Shown: in pieces, positions 58,964-64,000 of the stretch
Numbering within the stretch: position 1 is the first letter of the stretch
Layout: every line of letters begins with the position of its first letter
The notes under the pieces: generated by a model
What the model saw: the letters and a program-made list of their open reading frames with translations, nothing else
The model's database searches: none
What the model was told of the DNA's origin: nothing
Translations under genes and position numbers: made by a program
Source of the DNA: Niabella aurantiaca DSM 17617
GTDB taxonomy: Bacteria > Bacteroidota > Bacteroidia > Chitinophagales > Chitinophagaceae
Direction: 5' to 3'
DNA: 64,000 nt
Assembly (NCBI RefSeq): GCF_000374125.1
Contig: NZ_KB893625.1
Span: forward strand, 1,075,840 to 1,139,839

Positions 58964-59791
58964 TTACTCAAAATAGATCCGTACGGTCTGGTAAAGGAGC
59001 TGGTTTTGCATGATGTTGGACGACTGGCTGGCTTTGTCGGAGAATCCTTTTAAGCCGAAAAGCCCTGCGGCATTTCCCTTATTGATCGCGATCTCCAGAT
59101 AGCCGGCACTGTTGAAGAGCGCCAGTTTATCCCCTTCGCGCACATCGGCATAGGATTCGCTGATCCGGTCGATGACCTCGTCCCGTTTAAATACGATCTT
59201 GAAACCACGCCCTTTGCGCTGCTGTTCGAACTGCTCCCGGGTTATGTTGACGATCACGTTTTCAAAATTGTCGATAAAAATGATCTGGCCCTCTATATAA
59301 TTACTGTCTACCAGCGGCTGCAGGGGATTTTTTTCCCGGAAGCTGAAATCAGGAACGCCTATTTTTTGTATGGATTCCCCGTTCACCAGCCGTTCTACCG
59401 TTTTGGCCATGACCTCGGTAACGTACAGCGTGTTTTTTACGGCATTGCTGCTCAGCGGCACGCCGATAATGATGTCCGGTTTTTCTTCAAGGATCATGCT
59501 CAGCAAGCCGTTGTCTGCGCAGATAATGTATTGATTTTTATGAAAAGCCACCAGCAGGTTTTCCGGCCGGGTGCCAAAAAGATTGACCAGGATCAAATGG
59601 AAAGTGAATTCCGGGAAGTTTTTAAAGGCCCCGCGACATACATAGGAGGCCTGCGGAAAATTGAAGGGAGTAATATTGTGTGATATATCTACCAGCTGCA
59701 GATCTGCATTTACTTGTAACAATTGCGCTTTAACCGCTCCCACTAAATAGTCCTGGTACCCGATATCAGATGTTAATGTTACAAAATTCAT
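58964..59791 (-). CDS. SAM hydroxide adenosyltransferase (DUF62, SAM hydrolase)
   Basis: A 275-residue member of the fluorinase/chlorinase superfamily. MNFVTLTSDIGYQDYLVGAVKAQLL and VDISHNITPFNFPQASYVCRGAFKNFPEFTFHLILVN bring the Asp and His of the SAM pocket; the C-terminal barrel has VIVNITREQFEQ and GDKLALFNSAGYLEIAINKGNAAGLFGL, the conserved Asn-x-x-Gly loop. Known members split SAM into adenosine and methionine using water; halide use is not indicated. A longer 21-residue insertion seen in fluorinase is absent as far as I can judge. Confidence 0.88.
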   Translation of the reverse strand: MNFVTLTSDIGYQDYLVGAVKAQLLQVNADLQLVDISHNITPFNFPQASYVCRGAFKNFPEFTFHLILVNLFGTRPENLLVAFHKNQYIICADNGLLSMILEEKPDIIIGVPLSSNAVKNTLYVTEVMAKTVERLVNGESIQKIGVPDFSFREKNPLQPLVDSNYIEGQIIFIDNFENVIVNITREQFEQQRKGRGFKIVFKRDEVIDRISESYADVREGDKLALFNSAGYLEIAINKGNAAGLFGLKGFSDKASQSSNIMQNQLLYQTVRIYFE

Positions 59792-59856
59792 TTCCTGTTC
59801 AGTAGATTCACTTATTTGTTGTTAAGGGTATATCCTGCAAAGTAAACGAGCATTTG

Positions 59857-60666
59857 TTACTTTATCAACTCTTTGTTTTTAAAGTAAAATTTGTGAACCA
59901 GTTTGTCAGCAAGCGACGGGAAAAATTTATTCAGAAAGACGGTTTCTTTGCCGGTAGCGGTCATTACAATGGTGCGCTTTTTGTTTTTGACCGCCTTCAG
60001 GATCCGGATGGCTACTTCGGCTGCGGTCATCATCTTCCCTTCATCCATGGGATTTTCCTTTTGTTTTTCGCCTTTATCATTCAGGGCGTTGTCGCGAATG
60101 CCGGAAGCGGTAAAGCCGGGGCTTACCCACATTACGTGCACCTGGTCATCCCGGAGCTCCGTCATCAGGCATTCGAGAAAACCCTGGAGGGCAAATTTGC
60201 TGGAGGAATAGCCGGTCCTTCCGGGCAGCCCGCGATAGCCGGCAATGGAAGAAATGCCAACGATGGAGCCTTTGCTTTGGATCAGCCAGGGCAGCGCCAG
60301 CTTGGTGCAATATACCGCTCCGTAAAAATTGATATCCATCAGTTGTTTGATCACCGCCACGTCCAGGTCTTTAAAAAGTCCCCGCATGCTGATGCCGGCA
60401 TTATTGATCAGGACATCGATGCCTCCGAACACTTCCACGGTGGAGGAAATAAAACGCTGACAATCGGCCTCCGCGCTCACGTCTGCCACGAGGGTATGTA
60501 AGAAGGAAGAAGGATGTGCTGCCTGTAAGGCATATAATTTATCGTGATTCCGTCCGCAGGTTGCTACTTTAGCTCCAAATCTGAGCAAAACATCCACCAG
60601 GGCCCGCCCGATCCCGTCTGTTCCGCCCGTAACTACTACCACCTTATCTTTGTAATATTCGTTCAT
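59857..60666 (-). CDS. Short-chain dehydrogenase/reductase
   Basis: A 269-residue classical SDR. VVVTGGTDGIGRALVDVLLRFGAKVATCGRN binds NADP, DVLINNAGISMRG is the NNAG motif, SSIAGYRGLPGRTGYSSSKFALQG has the catalytic Ser and Tyr-x3-Lys, and VMWVSPGFTASGIR the PG motif. The C-terminal extension (AEVAIRILKAVKNKKRTIVMTATGKETVFLNKFFPSLADKLVHKFYFKNKELIK) resembles the membrane-peripheral 3-ketoacyl/keto-sphinganine reductase-like group. The frame extends 8 codons upstream. Substrate unknown. Confidence 0.9.
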   Translation of the reverse strand: MNEYYKDKVVVVTGGTDGIGRALVDVLLRFGAKVATCGRNHDKLYALQAAHPSSFLHTLVADVSAEADCQRFISSTVEVFGGIDVLINNAGISMRGLFKDLDVAVIKQLMDINFYGAVYCTKLALPWLIQSKGSIVGISSIAGYRGLPGRTGYSSSKFALQGFLECLMTELRDDQVHVMWVSPGFTASGIRDNALNDKGEKQKENPMDEGKMMTAAEVAIRILKAVKNKKRTIVMTATGKETVFLNKFFPSLADKLVHKFYFKNKELIK

Positions 60667-60734
60667 GCGGCTATTAAAATATTTTAACAAACCTACTTAT
60701 AAAATATTAAAAAATAGCTTTTAATGCCTGTTAT

Positions 60735-63194
60735 ATGATACGGTTGCTGAAGAAAATACTATGGGTGTCCGTTTTGGGATTGACGACCGTTGCCGGCGCT
60801 GCCCAGTCCTGGGTACGGGTCAATCAACTGGGATACACGGAAAGGGATGTGAAGGTTGCCGTGCTGGTTTCCAAAGACGCGGTCGCCTGCCGGCATTTCT
60901 CTTTGATCGATGCGGCCACCGGCAAAGAGGTCTTTACCAGTGACCGGGTTCAGGCCTTTCCGGCCTATGCGGCGTTTAAAAGCGGGTGCCGGCTGAATTT
61001 CACGACTTTTCAAAAACCGGGAACATATTATATAAAGGCGGGAGATGCTGTTTCACCCGTATTCCCCGTAAACAACCGGGTGTACGACGGCTCTGCGGAT
61101 TTTATCCTGAAATATATGCGGCAGCAACGATCCCAATACAATCCTTTTCTGAACGATAGCTGTCATACGGAAGACGGCTTTATCGTGTATCATAAAGATA
61201 AAGCCAAAGATTCCACGCGGATCGATGTGGCAGGAGGGTGGCATGATGCCTCCGATTACCTGCAATACCTGCCTACATCCGCCAATGCTACTTTTCAGAT
61301 GCTGTTTGCCTATATGCAGAACCCGGCAAGCTTTGGCGACGCATATGATGCCAACGGAAGAAAAGGGAGCAATGGCATTCCGGATATTCTGGATGAGGCC
61401 AGGTGGGGGTTGACGTGGATGGTAAAGATGAACCCGGGAAAGGAGGAATATTACAACCAGATAGCGGACGACCGGGATCATCGCGGCATGCGGCTGCCCA
61501 ATAAGGATACGGTACGGTACGGCCCCGGTATGGGGCTGAGCCGGCCGGTTTATTTTATTTCCGGCGAACCGCAGGGTCCGAAATACAAAAACCGGAGCCG
61601 GGGAGTGGCTTCCAGCGCGGGCAAGTTTGCCTCTGCCTTTGCCCTGGGTGCAAAGATCCTGAAATCCTATGACCCGTCTTTTGCAGGACAACTGCTCGAA
61701 AAAGCAAAAGACGCGTATACATTCGGGAAAAAATATCCGGGAAATAACCAGACCATTCCTTTTGGGGCGCCTTATTTTTATGAAGAAGACAATTATGTAG
61801 ATGATATGGAGCTGGCGGCACTCGCACTTTATGAAACGGATAAAAAAGAAGGGTATCTGAAAGAAGCGATCGCCTTTGCCCGGCAGGAGCCTGTTACCCC
61901 CTGGATGGGAGCCGACACCGCCCGGCATTACCAGTGGTACCCGTTTTTAAACCTGGGACATTATTTTGGAACAAAGCAACCCGCGAACCGGGAGGAGTAC
62001 CTGTCGTTTATGAAAGAGGGGATCGAACGGGTAAAGAAGCGCGGGGCCGGTAATCCTTTTCTGATGGGCGTGCCGTTTATATGGTGCTCCAATAATCTTA
62101 CCGTTGCCCTGCTTACACAGATCAGCCTTTATAAAAAAGCCAGCGGGGATCACCAGTATGATGAACTGGAAGCGGCGCTTCGCGACTGGCTGCTGGGGTG
62201 TAATCCCTGGGGCACCAGCATGATCTGCGACCTGCCGGAAAATGGAGTGGCTCCAAAGGACCCGCATTCTGCATTTACACATCTGAACGGCTATAAAATT
62301 TCCGGGGGCCTGGTGGATGGTCCCATCTATGGAAGCATCTGGAACAAACTGATCGGCATCAGGCTTTATAAGCCCGACGCATTTGCCGCATTCCAGTCGC
62401 CCCTGGTGATTTATCATGATGACTATGGTGATTATTCCAGCAATGAACCTACCATGGACGGTACGGCAAGTTTGAGTTATTACCTGTCTCAGCAGCAAGC
62501 AGCGGCCCATCTTCACGAGAGGCTGGTTACCGACCGGGAAGGTGCTGTGATCGGAATGCCCGGAAAGAAAGTGTATCTCATCTTTTCAGCCCACGACAAA
62601 GGAGAGGGGGGCGCTTATATCAATAAGGTGTTAAAGAAAAACCATGTAAAAGCCAGTTTCTTTTTTACCGGCGATTTTTTGCGTAACCCCGCGTTCCGGC
62701 CCTTTGTTTTACAATTAAAAAAAGACGGGCATTATATAGCTTCCCATTCAAACAGGCATTTGCTGTACAATGATTGGGATAAACGCGACTCGCTGCTGGT
62801 AACGAAGAAGCAGTTTTCAGAAGACCTCCGGGAAGGGTACCGGACGTTAAAAGAAATGGGTATTGAAAAGGGCAGGTGGTTTCTGCCGCCCTACGAGTGG
62901 TATAATAAAACGATTGTACAATGGGCCGGCGAAGAAGGCCTGACGGTGATCAATTTTACCCCGGGCACCGGAACCAATGCGGATTATACATGGCCGGAGC
63001 AGTCCAATTATAAAAGCAGCGAACAATTGCTGGACCGGTTGAAAAAAGTGGAATCGGAAAAGGGGCTTGGAGGAAGTTTGCTGCTGATCCATTATGGTAC
63101 CGACGAGCGGCGGAAGGATAAATTTTATAAGCACCTCGGAGCGATCATTTCTTTTTTACGGTCGAAAGGATACCGTTTGGACCGGCTTCCCTGA
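60735..63194 (+). CDS. Glycoside hydrolase family 9 fused to a polysaccharide-deacetylase-like domain
   Basis: An 819-residue secreted protein (signal KKILWVSVLGLTTVAGAAQ). Residues 25-115 are the N-terminal Ig-like CelD_N domain (VRVNQLGYTERDVKVAVL). The GH9 (alpha/alpha)6 barrel, about 115-595, carries nucleophile-side Asp171 and Asp174 (GGWHDASDY) and acid Glu571 (SSNEPTMDG). From about 610 a NodB-like domain follows: MT2 HSNRH gives His671 and His675, but MT1 is FSAHDKGEGG with Asp621 only, not TFDDG. It may act on beta-glucan, or on chitosan or acetylated glycan; the two activities would cooperate. Monocistronic. Confidence 0.87.
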   Translation: MIRLLKKILWVSVLGLTTVAGAAQSWVRVNQLGYTERDVKVAVLVSKDAVACRHFSLIDAATGKEVFTSDRVQAFPAYAAFKSGCRLNFTTFQKPGTYYIKAGDAVSPVFPVNNRVYDGSADFILKYMRQQRSQYNPFLNDSCHTEDGFIVYHKDKAKDSTRIDVAGGWHDASDYLQYLPTSANATFQMLFAYMQNPASFGDAYDANGRKGSNGIPDILDEARWGLTWMVKMNPGKEEYYNQIADDRDHRGMRLPNKDTVRYGPGMGLSRPVYFISGEPQGPKYKNRSRGVASSAGKFASAFALGAKILKSYDPSFAGQLLEKAKDAYTFGKKYPGNNQTIPFGAPYFYEEDNYVDDMELAALALYETDKKEGYLKEAIAFARQEPVTPWMGADTARHYQWYPFLNLGHYFGTKQPANREEYLSFMKEGIERVKKRGAGNPFLMGVPFIWCSNNLTVALLTQISLYKKASGDHQYDELEAALRDWLLGCNPWGTSMICDLPENGVAPKDPHSAFTHLNGYKISGGLVDGPIYGSIWNKLIGIRLYKPDAFAAFQSPLVIYHDDYGDYSSNEPTMDGTASLSYYLSQQQAAAHLHERLVTDREGAVIGMPGKKVYLIFSAHDKGEGGAYINKVLKKNHVKASFFFTGDFLRNPAFRPFVLQLKKDGHYIASHSNRHLLYNDWDKRDSLLVTKKQFSEDLREGYRTLKEMGIEKGRWFLPPYEWYNKTIVQWAGEEGLTVINFTPGTGTNADYTWPEQSNYKSSEQLLDRLKKVESEKGLGGSLLLIHYGTDERRKDKFYKHLGAIISFLRSKGYRLDRLP

Positions 63195-63339
63195 TACCGG
63201 AGTAGCGGTGGTTTTTAGCAGGGTACGTTCCGTCATTTGGGATGTGCTGATTTCCATATGCAGAAAGTTTTTTTTGGGTTAAAAGCAACAGGAGTGCGGG
63301 GAAGAAAAGCAAAAAAAAATGAGAATCCCTGATTTTTTT

Positions 63340-63370
63340 TTGGAGCAATAAATTGATTCCCTTATTTTTG
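63340..63370 (+). promoter_or_regulatory. Promoter of tRNA-Lys
   Basis: TTG (63340-63342), 20-base spacer, TATTTTTG (63363-63370): Bacteroidota consensus, 23 bases before the tRNA. Confidence 0.7.
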
Positions 63371-63393
63371 CACTCCCAAACGGGAAAAGGGTT

Positions 63394-63466
63394 GATTCCG
63401 TAGCTCAGTTGGTAGAGCAATACACTTTTAATGTATGGGCCCTGGGTTCGAGTCCCAGCGGGATCA
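63394..63466 (+). tRNA. tRNA-Lys (anticodon TTT)
   Basis: A 73-base cloverleaf: acceptor GATTCCG/CGGGATC (one G-T pair), D arm TAGCTCAGTTGGTAGAGCA, anticodon stem ATACA/TGTAT with loop CTTTTAA, T arm CTGGGTTCGAGTCCCAG, discriminator A. CCA is not encoded. Confidence 0.96.
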
Positions 63467-63469
63467 CAG

Positions 63470-63500
63470 AAAGGACGGTCAGCTTTGATCGTCCTTTTTT
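63470..63500 (+). terminator. Terminator after tRNA-Lys
   Basis: AAAGGACG (63470-63477) pairs with CGTCCTTT (63490-63497) and T residues follow. Confidence 0.88.
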
Positions 63501-63572
63501 AATTTTTGGTTGCGGTATTTTTGATGGCCAGTAAAGTCTTTTCCATTTTATGCTAGCAATATTTGCGCTCAT

Positions 63573-63646
<74 letters not shown>

Positions 63647-63658
63647 CTGATTACTTTG

Positions 63659-63693
63659 AAGCCTTTAAAGTCTTTGATTTTGAAGGCTTTTTT
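63659..63693 (+). terminator. Terminator after tRNA-Val
   Basis: AAGCCTT (63659-63665) pairs with AAGGCTT (63683-63689) and T residues follow. Confidence 0.78.
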
Positions 63694-63776
63694 ATGTTCG
63701 GCTAAAATATATCCCATAAACGGGATCAAGTGAAAAAGTTGGGGGAATAGTAAAAAAGTGATTTTTTTGCTGGGGT

Positions 63777-64000
63777 ATGAGTGAAGATCAATCAGAGACA
63801 TTTAAGGCATTAGCGGGGTATTTTTTGCCGGCAGGTACGCTGGAATATTTCGATTTAGTTCGGGTATTAAAAGACAAGGAAGGGTTGGTGTTGTTTTTAG
63901 AAGAGCGCAACGAGCTTCCAGAAGAGTTCAAAGGACAACGCTATCATTCCAAAGGATTTTTACCGGAGGTACGTGTACAGGATTTCCCGATACGGGATCA
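63777..64000 (+). CDS. Transposase N-terminal region protein, ISAon1-like (partial)
   Basis: The frame from ATG 63777 is open to the window edge and encodes MSEDQSETFKALAGYFLPAG, then a segment with LEYFDLVRVLKDKEGLVLFLEE, RNELPEEFKGQRYHSKGFLP and EVRVQDFPIRD. I recognise this as the short first protein of Bacteroidota insertion sequences commonly annotated as ISAon1 family transposase N-terminal region; HSKGFxPExxVQDFPIR is its most conserved block. A DDE transposase gene is expected just beyond the edge. The left end of the element probably lies between the tRNA-Val terminator (63693) and this start; no terminal repeat can be defined without the other end. Confidence 0.7.
   Translation, partial: MSEDQSETFKALAGYFLPAGTLEYFDLVRVLKDKEGLVLFLEERNELPEEFKGQRYHSKGFLPEVRVQDFPIRD

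Overview
The window looks like ordinary chromosome from a member of the Bacteroidota, most likely the Chitinophagaceae (a Niabella/Chitinophaga-type soil or plant bacterium). The reasons are: type IX secretion genes (a PorV/PorQ-family protein and a PorU2-like C25 peptidase with a C-terminal sorting domain); many promoters of the Bacteroidota form TTG-N19..23-TAnnTTTG; an almost complete lack of Shine-Dalgarno sites except a strong one before rpsU; the rpsU-xer-hpf gene block; and families such as DUF4954, DUF6526 and DUF6799. The family-level call is inference. No phage, CRISPR array, rRNA or replication origin was seen. The only insertion sequence is a transposase gene cut off by the right edge.

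Layout. 1-4.9 kb: end of a proline dehydrogenase, a GMC oxidoreductase with its Tat/lipoprotein partner subunit, a DUF6526 membrane protein, and an Rrf2 repressor next to an NAD(P)H-binding reductase that carries a matching operator. 5-10.3 kb: TPR protein, thyA, a four-helix-bundle gene, folA, a methyltransferase, a TMEM175-like channel and tpx. 10.4-13.7 kb: the pntAA-pntAB-pntB transhydrogenase operon, interrupted by a broken four-helix-bundle gene. 14-26.4 kb: housekeeping and envelope genes (rRNA m5C methyltransferase, flavin reductase, a 16-residue-repeat protein, a YfbK-like VWA lipoprotein, a zinc-less sirtuin, a lipase, an RlmK-like methyltransferase, a DnaQ/GIY-YIG nuclease, an SGNH hydrolase, tyrS).

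26.6-35.8 kb is the most distinctive part. It is a tightly packed five-gene unit: PorV-like protein, PorU2-like sortase, a 55-residue membrane micro-protein, a protein with a kinase-like front half and a SAM methyltransferase back half, and a membrane sulfatase-superfamily enzyme. The close spacing suggests that surface anchoring of secreted proteins is coupled to modification of a glycan or lipid anchor. A glycosyltransferase coupled to ribE converges on it.

37.6-40.9 kb: rpsU, xer recombinase, hpf and two small lipoproteins. 41-47.6 kb is accessory in character: an imine-reductase-like enzyme divergent from an HxlR regulator, a decayed stretch, three genes coupled through TAATG junctions, a Crp/Fnr regulator, a YCF48-like propeller and an outer-membrane barrel. 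47.8-60.7 kb returns to housekeeping: thrS, der, two LEA-like lipoproteins, DUF4954, glmS, mgtE, a SET protein, a SAM hydrolase and an SDR. 60.7-64 kb: a GH9 glycosidase fused to a deacetylase-like domain, tRNA-Lys, tRNA-Val and the start of a transposase.

Two layers of structure are not explained by the genes. First, intergenic spaces hold families of degenerate AT-rich words (TTTTACATTT, GTTTCACGTTT, GATAGCTGAAAGCTGA and others) and two copies of a 130-150 bp imperfect palindrome. Second, both four-helix-bundle genes sit between short inverted arms and split functionally linked neighbours (thyA/folA and pntAB/pntB), which suggests a small insertion cassette.
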